In this document: piece after piece, positions 55,881-64,000 of the stretch | Layout: every line of letters begins with the position of its first letter | How positions within the stretch are numbered: position 1 is the first letter of the stretch | Source: Acinetobacter sp. XS-4 | Lineage (GTDB): Bacteria; Pseudomonadota; Gammaproteobacteria; Pseudomonadales; Moraxellaceae | Reading direction: 5' to 3' | Assembly: GCF_023920705.1 (NCBI RefSeq) | Contig: NZ_CP094657.1 | Location: 1-64,000 of the forward strand | DNA length: 64,000 nucleotides | Notes under the pieces: generated by a model | Databases searched by the model: none | The model's input: the letters and a program-made list of their open reading frames with translations, nothing else | Told to the model about the DNA's origin: nothing | Made by a program: the position numbers and the translations under genes

Positions 55881-56915
55881 TCACGAACGACTCGTCGAGA
55901 TCAATTTTTTCATAGCTGTTGGAACACCTTTAGCAATAGCTTGTTCTGGACTCAACCATTGGCCTTCAAGTTCAATTGCTAGATGCTCTTTTTGGTCAGG
56001 TTCCACGTGGAACGTATGAGCATTAAGTAGCCATGTAAAGTGAGTGAAGCTATGACTAATTTGAAAGGTCTGTGGTTGAGGTTGCAGTTTAAATTGCTGA
56101 CTTAAGCTTAGTCGCTCATGTTCATTTTCTAAAATAGGTAAACAGATTAAACCGCCCCATAGACCATGAGCTTGTCGTTGTTGCCAAAACCATTCGTCTT
56201 CGCATTGAATGATAAGAACATCTGCGGTTCTAACAGGAGGTGTTTTTTTCGGTCTCTTAAAAGGTAATTCTTGTTCTAAACCTTGTTTGTAAGCTTGGCA
56301 ATGTTCTTGCATTGGGCAATATAAACACAGCGGTTTTTTGGGCGTACAAATGGTCGCGCCCAAATCCATAATGGCCTGAGTGTAGTCATGGTTACGATGG
56401 GTAGGGCAAAGCTCTTCAGCCAGTTTCCACATTTCACGTTCATGCAGAGGTTTGCTTAAATCATCTTCAATGGCAAAAAAACGGGCTAAGACACGTTTTA
56501 CGTTACCATCCATAATGACGCCGTACTGACGTAAACCCAAAGACATGAGTGCACCTGCGGTAGAGGGGCCAATGCCGGGTAGTGCAATCCATTCTTCTAG
56601 TGTTTCAGGAAACTTGCCCTGTTGAGTAACAAGACCAGCAGCTTTATGCAAATTGCGTGCACGAGCGTAATAGCCAAGACCAGCCCAATAAGGCGCTACT
56701 TCATCCCAAGTTGCATGACCTAGGGTTTCTACAGTTGGGAAGCGCTCCATAAAGCGGTCAAAATATTGCAGAACCGTTTTCACCTGAGTCTGTTGTAGCA
56801 TAATTTCAGAAACCCAAACTTTGTATGGGTCATCTGCAACTTGCCAAGGCAAATCATGACGACCATGTTGATCGAACCAGTTTAAGAGGGCATCAGAAAA
56901 AGAAAATTCAGGCAT
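55881..56915 (-). CDS. mutY: A/G-specific adenine glycosylase
   Basis: Removes adenine paired with 8-oxoguanine. The 344-residue product has the HhH-GPD core with ALPGIGPSTAGALMSLGLRQYGVIMDGNVKRVLAR, where Asp is catalytic, the [4Fe-4S] ligands in CTPKKPLCLYCPMQEHC (Cys-x6-Cys-x2-Cys-x5-Cys), and the C-terminal NUDIX-like 8-oxoG recognition domain. It heads the five-gene minus-strand run. It contains a perfect parS at 56000-56013, read FHVEP. Confidence 0.96.
   Translation of the reverse strand: MPEFSFSDALLNWFDQHGRHDLPWQVADDPYKVWVSEIMLQQTQVKTVLQYFDRFMERFPTVETLGHATWDEVAPYWAGLGYYARARNLHKAAGLVTQQGKFPETLEEWIALPGIGPSTAGALMSLGLRQYGVIMDGNVKRVLARFFAIEDDLSKPLHEREMWKLAEELCPTHRNHDYTQAIMDLGATICTPKKPLCLYCPMQEHCQAYKQGLEQELPFKRPKKTPPVRTADVLIIQCEDEWFWQQRQAHGLWGGLICLPILENEHERLSLSQQFKLQPQPQTFQISHSFTHFTWLLNAHTFHVEPDQKEHLAIELEGQWLSPEQAIAKGVPTAMKKLISTSRS
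56000..56013. promoter_or_regulatory. parS site inside mutY
   Basis: Third perfect copy of GTTCCACGTGGAAC. In mutY's reading frame (minus strand) it gives T-FHVEP-D, the same peptide FHVEP that the recF copy gives. Confidence 0.88.
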
Positions 56916-57056
56916 GAACAGCTATAGAAGAGACGTAAGGGCTAAATTATAGCTGAAATTTAGATGAAATTTTGTTTAAAGCAGGCGAACGGCGAGAGTA
57001 TGTTAAAACAGAGATTACCAGATAATGAGCAATCTCTGCTTCATGTATAAAAAGGA

Positions 57057-57419
57057 TTAATCCTTTTGTATGCCCCAACGTTGATCAAGTTTCAACGGCT
57101 GGTTCTTGTAGTATGGAATGACATGAATGTGGAAATGATCTGAATTTTGTCCGAACACTTCACCATCATTGAAGCCGATATGGAAACCGTCTGGTTGATG
57201 GCGAAGTTGTGTTTCGTGGCGCGCAATTTCAAGAAGTGTAAGTAAGCCTTGATGTTCTTTAGAGGTGATATCAAAAAAAGAACGAACATGGCGTAGTGGT
57301 GTTACCACACAGTGGCCTTTAGATAGCGGATTAGAATCAGGCAAAATTACAGCAAATTCATTCTTATCAATGATGTCATATTCATCAAATTCGCAATACG
57401 GACATTTCTTGTCAGTCAT
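57057..57419 (-). CDS. HIT-family nucleotide-binding/hydrolase protein
   Basis: 120-residue HIT-fold protein. The histidine triad appears as HFHIHVIPYY (His-x-His-x-His), preceded by HCVVTPLRHV and GFNDGEVFGQNSDHFH. Two N-terminal Cys pairs in CPYCEFDEYD may bind zinc. The exact substrate (dinucleoside or adenylated) is not known. Confidence 0.88.
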   Translation of the reverse strand: MTDKKCPYCEFDEYDIIDKNEFAVILPDSNPLSKGHCVVTPLRHVRSFFDITSKEHQGLLTLLEIARHETQLRHQPDGFHIGFNDGEVFGQNSDHFHIHVIPYYKNQPLKLDQRWGIQKD

Positions 57420-57603
57420 TGTTGTATCCTCTCATGTTATTCCATTAAACCCCGAGTGCGGGAAATAAGACTAGGCTTTGCTCTAGCTCAACGGGAGTAT
57501 AGTTATTGAAGTATGGTTTAAAAAATACAGTAAAAATATTGCAAAGTCATAAACATTTAAGGGAGCAAATGCGAAAAAAACATTTGCTCCAAATTTGCTT
57601 CTT

Positions 57604-58341
57604 TTATTTTAAAGTACGATCTAACAAAGCGTACATTTTAGCAAGGCCTTGTTTTTCAGCTTCGCTATTGTAGCCAAGGTCTACACCGTTCGCTTTAGCT
57701 TTCTCATCTGCAAGTGGGTTACTAAAGCCATGTTTAGCACCTTCTAAAACCACTACTTCGTGTTTAACCTCAGCAGCTTGCATCTCTTTTTCAAAATTAG
57801 CAACATCTTCTAAGGTGACCATACTGTCTAATTCACCATGTAGCACTAAAACTTCACCTTGAATGTTGCCTTTTTGAGCAGGCGCTTTCGGTGCTAATGT
57901 GGCATGGAACGTTACAACTGCTTTAAGTGGTGCACCTGAGCGAGCAAGGTCTAATACAACTTTACCGCCATAGCAAAAACCAATTGCAGCAAGTTTTTCA
58001 CTGTCTACTTCTGGTTGGGCCGCTAGAGTTTGAAGCGCTGCATTGGCACGATCAGTAACCGTATCTAAATTTTCAAATGTCTGCATCATCCATTCATAGG
58101 CTTGAGCTGCCGTCGAGGTCACTTTTTTATCGCCGTACATATCAATTGCAAGCGCGGCATAACCATGTTCAGCAAGCTCACGTGCACGTTGCTCGCTATA
58201 TTCGTTACGACCCCACCACTCAGGACCAACAATCACACCCGCAATAGGTGTTTCACTATCTGGAGCCGCAAAGTAACCAATTAAATGGCTGCCATCTGGT
58301 GCAGTATATTGAATTTCACGGGTTTTAATTGCTGTACTCAT
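57604..58341 (-). CDS. dienelactone hydrolase family protein
   Basis: 245-residue alpha/beta hydrolase. The triad of the family is Cys in GFCYGGKVVLD, Asp in LHGELDSMV and His in GAKHGFSNP. Family members open dienelactones or act as general carboxylesterases; no catechol-degradation gene is adjacent, so the substrate is unknown. N-terminus IQYTAPDGSHLIGYFAAPD is typical. Confidence 0.88.
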   Translation of the reverse strand: MSTAIKTREIQYTAPDGSHLIGYFAAPDSETPIAGVIVGPEWWGRNEYSEQRARELAEHGYAALAIDMYGDKKVTSTAAQAYEWMMQTFENLDTVTDRANAALQTLAAQPEVDSEKLAAIGFCYGGKVVLDLARSGAPLKAVVTFHATLAPKAPAQKGNIQGEVLVLHGELDSMVTLEDVANFEKEMQAAEVKHEVVVLEGAKHGFSNPLADEKAKANGVDLGYNSEAEKQGLAKMYALLDRTLK

Positions 58342-58466
58342 GACCTTAATCCTGAAATTTAAAGAGATTTAAACACGCTTGATTAAAGCATAAAAAGATA
58401 AAAGTAATCTAAATAACTGTGTAAGAATCTACATCAAAATAAAAGATAGAAATCTTTACGCAATAA

Positions 58467-58494
58467 AAAAGAAGGAAACCAGTTCCTTCTTTTT
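58467..58494 (-). terminator. terminator after the DUF1328 gene
   Basis: GAAGGAA (58471-58477) pairs with TTCCTTC (58483-58489), flanked by A and T runs. Confidence 0.85.
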
Positions 58495-58511
58495 AGGTGA
58501 TCATGATTAAG

Positions 58512-58670
58512 TTACGTTCTGCCTCGCGAAATGAAGCCAATTACAGCGAGAATTACAGCCACAACTAATAAAATCACGGCAAAGTCTTTAGATAACCCTG
58601 CAACACCACCAAACCCTAATAGACTGGCAATGAGTGCAATCACTGCAAAAATGATAGCCCAACGGAACAT
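58512..58670 (-). CDS. small DUF1328/YtjA-like membrane protein
   Basis: 52 residues, [20 protein letters not shown], then [20 protein letters not shown] and [12 protein letters not shown]: two TM helices joined by a glycine turn. The sequence pattern and length match the widespread DUF1328 family (E. coli YtjA), of unknown function. The ATG at 58668-58670 (minus strand) has AAGGAGA eight bases upstream. Confidence 0.88.
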   Translation of the reverse strand: MFRWAIIFAVIALIASLLGFGGVAGLSKDFAVILLVVAVILAVIGFISRGRT

Positions 58671-58863
58671 ATGCTGTTCTCCTTATTTTTTCATTGTTAT
58701 TTAACTATATAGCTTGTTTTTTGCACCGAATGTGTCGTTTATGTGGTTGAAATGTATATTAAACAATCATTTTGTGATGTTAGGAATACAGCTTCTTTTT
58801 TCGTACAGACTACTTCAATGTTATACTTGACCACTGTTTTATCTCATCAGCTGCTAACAAATT

Positions 58864-59322
58864 ATGTCTACCGACACCTCACTTCGTCCACTCTTCTGGA
58901 AAAATTATCCGCTAGAGCAACTCACTCAAATTGAGTGGGAAGCTTTATGCGATGGGTGTGGTTTGTGCTGTCTGGTCAAGCTTGAAGATGAAGATACCCA
59001 TGAGGTGGCTTACACCAAAGTGGCTTGTAAATTACTCGATTGTGATACAGGACGTTGTACAGACTATCCAAATCGTCAGCAGCAAGTACCTGACTGTTTG
59101 CAATTAACTGTTGAGTCTTTAAAAACAATTCATTGGTTACCATCGAGCTGTGCTTATAAACGTTTGAATGAAGGAAAAAATCTACCGTCTTGGCATTATT
59201 TAAATACAGGCTCGAGACAAAGTGTCGTTAAGGCGAAAAAGTCAGTTGCTGGGCGTTGTATTTCTGAAGTCGATGTCCATGAAGATGATCTTGAAGATTA
59301 TGTCGTACGATGGGTGCGTTAA
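58864..59322 (+). CDS. YcgN-family cysteine-cluster protein
   Basis: 152-residue protein of the YcgN/UPF0260 family. Conserved cysteine cluster CDGCGLCCLVKLEDEDTHE, then TKVACKLLDCDTGRC and PDCLQLT, and the family block WLPSSCAYKRLNEGKNLPSWHYL. The cysteines suggest metal or cluster binding; function unknown. No ribosome site is clear; an ATG follows AAATT. Confidence 0.9.
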   Translation: MSTDTSLRPLFWKNYPLEQLTQIEWEALCDGCGLCCLVKLEDEDTHEVAYTKVACKLLDCDTGRCTDYPNRQQQVPDCLQLTVESLKTIHWLPSSCAYKRLNEGKNLPSWHYLNTGSRQSVVKAKKSVAGRCISEVDVHEDDLEDYVVRWVR

Positions 59323-59430
59323 TATGCTCGTTATGGGCATTTTTAATTACAACGTATTATAAAGTAACATTTAATCGTAAATTTTTTGCTCATCTCCGTT
59401 ATATAACAATAAAAACAAAAGGAGATAAAA

Positions 59431-60603
59431 ATGATGAGACGATTAGCAGCCCCTTTATTATGTAGTAGCGTTTTTTTGTTGATGGCTTGTGGGGCTAATA
59501 ATACAAATTCAAAAAATCTTGAACAAAATACGTCTGCAAAAACAGAACAGCCCACTCCAGTAAAACAACCTTATCAAACTGAAACATTTGCCCATTTTGA
59601 TGAACCTTGGGCTGTGACCAGCTTGCCTGATCAGCGTTTATTAGTGACGGAAAGGCAAGGTAAATTAAAAATTTTTAACCCTAAAAATAAACAAATCTTG
59701 GATGTTCAAGGGATTCCAGCGGTGAACTATGGGGGACAGGGTGGTTTGGGAGACATCGTTTTACACCCTGACTTTGCTAAGAATCATTGGGTTTATCTCA
59801 GCTATGCTACAAAAGGACAAGGCGGATCTGGGGCCGTTATTTCACGTGCTAAATTAGATTTATCTAATGCCAATCAGCCAAAACTTATAGATGTGAAGCA
59901 GATTTGGCAGCAAGTACCTAAAGTTTCAGGACAAGGCCATTATGGACATCGTATGCTTTTTGGCGCAGACGGTAAGCTTTGGGTCAGTTCAGGTGAACGA
60001 CAAAAGTTTGATCCTGCTCAAAATATGAAAAGTAACTTGGGTAAAATCTTGCGTTTAAATGAGGATGGTTCAGCGGTTGTAGATAACCCTTTTTATAAGC
60101 AAGGTGGAATCACTGCTGAAATATGGTCACTTGGACACCGTAATCCATTAGGTATGGCTTTTGACCGCCAAGGACAGCTCTGGGTAGTTGAAATGGGGCC
60201 TAAAGGTGGTGATGAGCTTAATATCATCGTAAAAGGTGAAAATTATGGTTATCCAATCGTTTCAAATGGAGACCATTATTCAGGTCAACCTATTCCAGAT
60301 CATCACACTCGCCCAGAATTTAAAGCACCAGAAATTGACTGGACTCCCGTAATCTCTCCATCGAGCCTAATCATTTATCGCGGACAACAATTTCCTGTAT
60401 GGCAAAATAAAGCATTAATTGGCGGGCTATCTTCAGAAGCGATTATTGTAGTGGATTTAGAGCATAAACCCGTGAAAGAAGTGCAAAGATTAGATATGAA
60501 AAAACGTATTCGTGGATTACATGAAGCCCAAGATGGCTCGATTTGGGTCATTGAAGACGGCTCAAATGCGCGTTTACTGAAGCTGAGTAAGAAACCATCT
60601 TAA
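59431..60603 (+). CDS. PQQ-dependent sugar dehydrogenase lipoprotein (YliI-like)
   Basis: 390-residue precursor with lipobox LLMAC (Cys20), so anchored to the periplasmic face of a membrane. The mature part is the six-bladed propeller of soluble-type glucose/aldose dehydrogenases: PWAVTSLPDQRLLVTERQGKL, GQGGLGDIVLHPDF, GHYGHRMLFGADGKLWVS, EIWSLGHRNPLGMAFD and the GPKGGDELNII cofactor segment. It oxidises sugars with PQQ and passes electrons on. The acceptor and in vivo sugar are not known. Confidence 0.9.
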   Translation: MMRRLAAPLLCSSVFLLMACGANNTNSKNLEQNTSAKTEQPTPVKQPYQTETFAHFDEPWAVTSLPDQRLLVTERQGKLKIFNPKNKQILDVQGIPAVNYGGQGGLGDIVLHPDFAKNHWVYLSYATKGQGGSGAVISRAKLDLSNANQPKLIDVKQIWQQVPKVSGQGHYGHRMLFGADGKLWVSSGERQKFDPAQNMKSNLGKILRLNEDGSAVVDNPFYKQGGITAEIWSLGHRNPLGMAFDRQGQLWVVEMGPKGGDELNIIVKGENYGYPIVSNGDHYSGQPIPDHHTRPEFKAPEIDWTPVISPSSLIIYRGQQFPVWQNKALIGGLSSEAIIVVDLEHKPVKEVQRLDMKKRIRGLHEAQDGSIWVIEDGSNARLLKLSKKPS

Positions 60604-60632
60604 TGCTACGAACCAGACTGTAAATAACGGAC

Positions 60633-60671
60633 GTGTCTCATAGATTCAAATTGTAGATTTCTGTGAGACAC
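60633..60671. repeat. 12-bp inverted repeat before rarA
   Basis: GTGTCTCATAGA (60633-60644) pairs with TCTGTGAGACAC (60660-60671) with one G-T wobble and a 15-nt loop. No T run follows, so it is not a standard terminator. It lies 30 bp after the sugar dehydrogenase gene and 38 bp before rarA, and could be a transcript-end structure or a protein site. Confidence 0.6.
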
Positions 60672-60708
60672 AATAGACTATAGTGAAAAGACGATAAAGC
60701 CATTTGAG

Positions 60709-61974
60709 ATGTCAGACACCCATATTCCACTTCCTGAACGCCTGCGCCCGAGAGACTTGTCTGAAATTATTGGGCAAGATCATTTGTTAGGTGAACATGC
60801 GCCCTTACGTCAAATGATTGATCAGGGGCATTTGCCTTCTATTATTTTTTGGGGGCCACCAGGCGTTGGTAAAACAACAATTGCTTTACTTTTAGCTCAG
60901 GCGATAGATCGCCCATTTGTGAGTTTATCTGCGCTGAATACGGGTGTAAAAGAATTACGTGAAATCATTGCAGAAAGTGGTGATTTACTGACGCCTGTGG
61001 TTTTTATTGATGAAATTCATCGCTTTAATAAATCACAGCAAGATGCATTATTGGGTGCAGTTGAAAAAGGCAAAATTACCTTAATTGGCGCGACGACTGA
61101 AAACCCATCTTTTGAGGTGAATAGTGCGCTTTTATCTCGCTGTCAGGTCTACACTTTAAATAGTTTAGACAGCGAGGCAATTCAAACACTCCTCAATAAT
61201 GCACTTCAAGCCGATAAATTCTTAAAAGAACGTTATATTCATGTTGAAGAATATGATGCTCTTATTCAGTTCGCGGCAGGTGATGCGCGTAAAGCACTGA
61301 ATTTACTAGATCTGATCGCAAGTACATTTGAGCCAGAAATTGAAAACACAATTACCAATGCCGTGGTGGTGAAAGTCGCTCAGCAAAATATTGCGCGTTA
61401 TGATAAATCGGGTGAACAGCATTACGATTTAGTTTCTGCCTTTATTAAATCAATTCGGGGTAGTGATCCAGATGCAACCCTGTATTGGATGGCTCGTATG
61501 CTTAAAGGCGGAGAAGATCCGGTTTTTATTGCCAGACGTATGCTGATTGCAGCCTCAGAAGACATCGGAAACTCTAACCCAAATGCGCTATTACTTGCAG
61601 GTGAGTGTTTCCGTTCTGTACAAGCGGTGGGTATGCCTGAGGCTCGAATTATTCTGGGCCAAACCGCAGTTTATTTAGCAACGAGTGCAAAAAGTAATAG
61701 TACTTACTTAGCGATTAATAAGGCTCTGGAACTTGCTGAAAAAACGGCAAATTTACCTGTGCCTTTGCATTTGAGAAACGCACCGACCAAGCTTATGAAA
61801 CAACAAGGTTATGGGATTAATTATCTCTATCCTCACGATTACCCTGAGCACTTTGTATTGCAAGACTATTTACCGCCTGAGTTGAAGGGAAGTAAGCTCT
61901 ATGAATCTGCAAGAAACAAGCGTGAAGTTGAAGGTGAGCGTTTGCAGCAACGCAGATGGCAGCAAGAACAATAG
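60709..61974 (+). CDS. rarA: replication-associated recombination protein RarA (MgsA)
   Basis: AAA+ clamp-loader-like ATPase acting at stalled forks. The 421-residue product has [15 protein letters not shown], Walker [16 protein letters not shown], Walker [19 protein letters not shown], sensor [18 protein letters not shown], and the tetramerisation C-terminus [20 protein letters not shown]. Length and motifs fit RarA. No lolA or serS is adjacent as in E. coli. Confidence 0.95.
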   Translation: MSDTHIPLPERLRPRDLSEIIGQDHLLGEHAPLRQMIDQGHLPSIIFWGPPGVGKTTIALLLAQAIDRPFVSLSALNTGVKELREIIAESGDLLTPVVFIDEIHRFNKSQQDALLGAVEKGKITLIGATTENPSFEVNSALLSRCQVYTLNSLDSEAIQTLLNNALQADKFLKERYIHVEEYDALIQFAAGDARKALNLLDLIASTFEPEIENTITNAVVVKVAQQNIARYDKSGEQHYDLVSAFIKSIRGSDPDATLYWMARMLKGGEDPVFIARRMLIAASEDIGNSNPNALLLAGECFRSVQAVGMPEARIILGQTAVYLATSAKSNSTYLAINKALELAEKTANLPVPLHLRNAPTKLMKQQGYGINYLYPHDYPEHFVLQDYLPPELKGSKLYESARNKREVEGERLQQRRWQQEQ

Positions 61975-61980
61975 TTCTTG

Positions 61981-62817
61981 CTATTCCAGTTCTTCAGTCA
62001 CCTGACCATAAATCAGCAGAGTAAACACGCCTGTACCCCCAATAATATTGCCAATGGTGGTTGGAACAAGGAAAGTAAATAGATAGTCATTAATGGAAGC
62101 ATCTCCTTGCCAGACGAGATAGGACATTTCTGTAGAACCCACCACTACATGGGTAAAGTCACCCAGTCCTATCAAATATGTCATGAAAAAGATGAGCAGG
62201 AACTTATTACTGACTGAAGGCAACATCCAGACCAAAGCTGCAATTAACAGCCCTGACATAATACCTTTGAGCATATTCTGGGTTGCAGAAAAGGAACCGA
62301 CATGATGAGCAAGTTCATCTAGCGCCTTGTCAATATCTGGAGTAAACAGGTGAGTAGTGAGGAAAAATAAACTCGCCAAAGCTGTTCCAATGATATTACA
62401 TAGAATCACAATCCCCCATAAGCGGCCCACTGCTCGTAATTTATCGAAGGTAAAGGGTTTGAATAAAGGCACAACAGTGGTGATGGTATTCTCGGTAAAG
62501 AGCTGCATGTGACCCAAAATAGCGATTAGGAACCCAATGGTATAACCGATATTGGTGATTAAATCGGTCCAGATCGCATCAGTTGGGAGATAAGAGGCAA
62601 TAATCGCTTTAAATACAAATGAAAAACTGATAACTAAACCCGCAGCAATCCCTGAAAAGATCAGTGCAGCCGTTGGACGATCCAGCTCTTCGGCGCCATC
62701 ACGGCGGATAATTTCATAGACCAAACGGGGTGACAGTTTTTCATGTTCTTCAACTGCCATTTTTTCACGCCAGCTTAAGGTTTTCTCGACCTTTTTTTCC
62801 TCTATTTCATGATCCAT
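61981..62817 (-). CDS. formate/nitrite transporter (FNT) family channel, YfdC-like
   Basis: 278-residue inner-membrane protein. N-terminal soluble charged region (about 1-55) is followed by six hydrophobic segments with the FNT patterns ILGHMQLFTENTITTV and VVGSTEMSYLVWQG, and the end TTIGNIIGGTGVFTLLIYGQV. The extended N-terminus and sequence resemble the YfdC branch rather than FocA or NirC; the substrate is unknown. Confidence 0.88.
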   Translation of the reverse strand: MDHEIEEKKVEKTLSWREKMAVEEHEKLSPRLVYEIIRRDGAEELDRPTAALIFSGIAAGLVISFSFVFKAIIASYLPTDAIWTDLITNIGYTIGFLIAILGHMQLFTENTITTVVPLFKPFTFDKLRAVGRLWGIVILCNIIGTALASLFFLTTHLFTPDIDKALDELAHHVGSFSATQNMLKGIMSGLLIAALVWMLPSVSNKFLLIFFMTYLIGLGDFTHVVVGSTEMSYLVWQGDASINDYLFTFLVPTTIGNIIGGTGVFTLLIYGQVTEELE

Positions 62818-62980
62818 CAGATTTACTCCTCTCTGAATAAATAATTTATATTTCTTATTTTTATTTATTGATAAGGCAGTGCTCAGGATAAATCCAGTCG
62901 ATTCCTAACAGCTTTATGTGTCTTTTTATAAATTGCATGAGGCTGAAAACGAGTACTTACAGTAAGGTAGAACAAGAATA

Positions 62981-63184
62981 TTAAAGAAGTGTATAAGCTC
63001 TTAAAGTGCGGATGAGTGCCATGTAGTCGCCTTGAGAGGCCTTAGCAATAACAGATTCAACCTCTGCCTGACTCCAGCCTTGTTTTAAAGCGGAACTACT
63101 AAAGTTAGTTAATAAGACTAAAGGATTTTCACCAAAATGGACTGAATGATTCATTAATTTCTTTTCAAGCTTAGACATTTCCAT
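62981..63184 (-). CDS. 67-residue protein of unknown function
   Basis: Start ATG 63184 with AGGAT upstream on the minus strand. The protein has no signal peptide; a predicted helical repeat, SALKQGWSQAEVESVIAKASQGDYMALIRTLRAY, with a KG-W-S-x-x-E pattern, is typical of small Acinetobacter proteins but I can name no family. Confidence 0.65.
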   Translation of the reverse strand: MEMSKLEKKLMNHSVHFGENPLVLLTNFSSSALKQGWSQAEVESVIAKASQGDYMALIRTLRAYTLL

Positions 63185-63333
63185 CGTTTTATCCTAGTTT
63201 TGAAATTTAATTATTGTGAAGTGCTTAGTATTTTTTTAGATTTTAGTGTTTTAAATTGAGTTTGTGCAAGTACTAATTTATTTTAATAGACAAATCTGTC
63301 TACGCTATTTATTTTCTAAAGTACCTCATATAA

Positions 63334-63357
63334 AAAACCGGGCTTTAGCCCGGTTTT
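63334..63357 (-). terminator. terminator after purC
   Basis: AAAACCGGGCT (63334-63344) pairs with AGCCCGGTTTT (63347-63357), a very stable stem with a two-base loop. Confidence 0.92.
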
Positions 63358-63374
63358 CCATGAAGTTTGAACGA

Positions 63375-64000
63375 TTAGATAGCAGATAAATCTACGCCTA
63401 AACGAGCAGCAACTTCTTCATAAGCTTCAACAACACCGCCTAAACCTTGACGGAAACGGTCTTTGTCGAGTTTCTTCTTAGAGTCTTTGTCCCATAGACG
63501 GCAGCCGTCTGGAGAGAATTCGTCACCAAGCACGATACGGTCATGGAAAACACCGAATTCAAGCTTGAAGTCTACCAAGATCATGTTGCCTTCAGCAAAT
63601 AATGCTTTTAATACATCGTTTACTTGGTAAGTTAACACTTTCATTTGCTCTAATTGTTCAGCAGTCGCCCAATCTAAAGCAATCGCTTGAGATTCGTTAA
63701 CCATTGGGTCGCCTAAACCGTCATCTTTATAGAACAATTCAAATGTAGGAGGAGTTAACTCTTTACCTTCTTCTACACCTAAGCGACGGCATAGAGAACC
63801 AGCTGCGTAGTTACGAATTACACATTCAACTGGAATCATTTGAAGTTTTTTAACAAGCACTTCAGTTGGAGAAAGCAATTTTTCAAAATGCGTTTCAATA
63901 CCCGCAGCAGCAAGTTTTTCCATAATGAAGGCGTTAAAAAGGTTGTTCACCTTGCCTTTACGATCTAGTTGTTCGATTTTTTCACCGTTGAACGCAGAGG
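63375..64000 (-). CDS. purC: phosphoribosylaminoimidazole-succinocarboxamide synthase (5' end beyond window)
   Basis: SAICAR synthetase of purine biosynthesis. Only the C-terminal 208 or so residues are in the window; the frame stays open to base 64000 ([21 protein letters not shown]), so the apparent ATG-like start near 63950 is an internal GTG and the gene continues outside. Visible motifs: [28 protein letters not shown] (here [12 protein letters not shown]) and [12 protein letters not shown], which form the nucleotide and substrate site. It reads leftward and ends before the terminator at 63334. Confidence 0.95.
   Translation of the reverse strand, partial: SAFNGEKIEQLDRKGKVNNLFNAFIMEKLAAAGIETHFEKLLSPTEVLVKKLQMIPVECVIRNYAAGSLCRRLGVEEGKELTPPTFELFYKDDGLGDPMVNESQAIALDWATAEQLEQMKVLTYQVNDVLKALFAEGNMILVDFKLEFGVFHDRIVLGDEFSPDGCRLWDKDSKKKLDKDRFRQGLGGVVEAYEEVAARLGVDLSAI

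Overview
The window is the origin-proximal start of an Acinetobacter chromosome, most likely the A. calcoaceticus-baumannii complex. The evidence is the order dnaA-dnaN-recF-gyrB-cytochrome b562, the three tandem AdeT-type proteins, erpA-anmK-tyrS followed by an rRNA operon, the Acinetobacter-type 16S sequence, and low-GC coding style throughout. The exact species cannot be fixed from this text. A perfect DnaA box lies at 7-15, just upstream of dnaA, so base 1 sits close to oriC.

Layout. 1-6.4 kb: replication initiation and topology genes (dnaA, dnaN, recF, gyrB). 6.4-10 kb: cytochrome b562, a TolB-like beta-propeller protein and a YheS-type ABC-F ATPase. 10-13.7 kb: three tandem paralogous periplasmic AdeT1/2-family proteins. 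13.8-17.6 kb: erpA, an epoxide-hydrolase-like protein, anmK, tyrS. 17.6-18.7 kb: no gene, but a perfect parS site, a 33-copy perfect 9-bp tandem repeat and two rRNA promoter candidates. 18.7-24.1 kb: 16S-tRNA-Ile-tRNA-Ala-23S-5S operon. 24.2-31.6 kb: outer-membrane barrel, NSS transporter with a MetS-like small subunit, rsmB-fmt, ilvD. 32-39.4 kb: a tandem DsbA-like protein, TauE/SafE exporter, LysR regulator, RutG-like pyrimidine permease, ppc. 39.5-44.5 kb: TetR regulator divergent from a two-gene RND efflux operon, with a clear palindromic operator between them. 44.7-48.5 kb: small membrane protein, dnaJ, small secreted protein, dapB, START-domain protein. 48.5-53.4 kb: ydhP-like MFS pump and dkgB divergent from a yafC-like LysR gene, a small lipoprotein, and a MocR-type regulator. 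53.4-56.9 kb: a minus-strand run mutY / M23 peptidase / 81-aa protein / tag / zinc alcohol dehydrogenase. 57-64 kb: HIT protein, dienelactone hydrolase, DUF1328 peptide, YcgN-like protein, PQQ-type sugar dehydrogenase lipoprotein, rarA, FNT-family channel, a small protein, and purC running off the right edge.

The genes are mostly conserved chromosomal housekeeping genes with typical bacterial terminators between convergent units. I found no prophage, insertion sequence, CRISPR array, toxin-antitoxin pair or recognisable defence island. The features that stand out are not genes: three perfect copies of the ParB-binding site parS (in recF, between tyrS and rrn, and in mutY), two of them read in the same frame as the peptide FHVEP; the all-frame-open 9-bp minisatellite beside one parS; and the TetR-site palindrome. 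Start codons were reassigned for many genes from Shine-Dalgarno position, family start or signal peptide; each case is stated in the entry.
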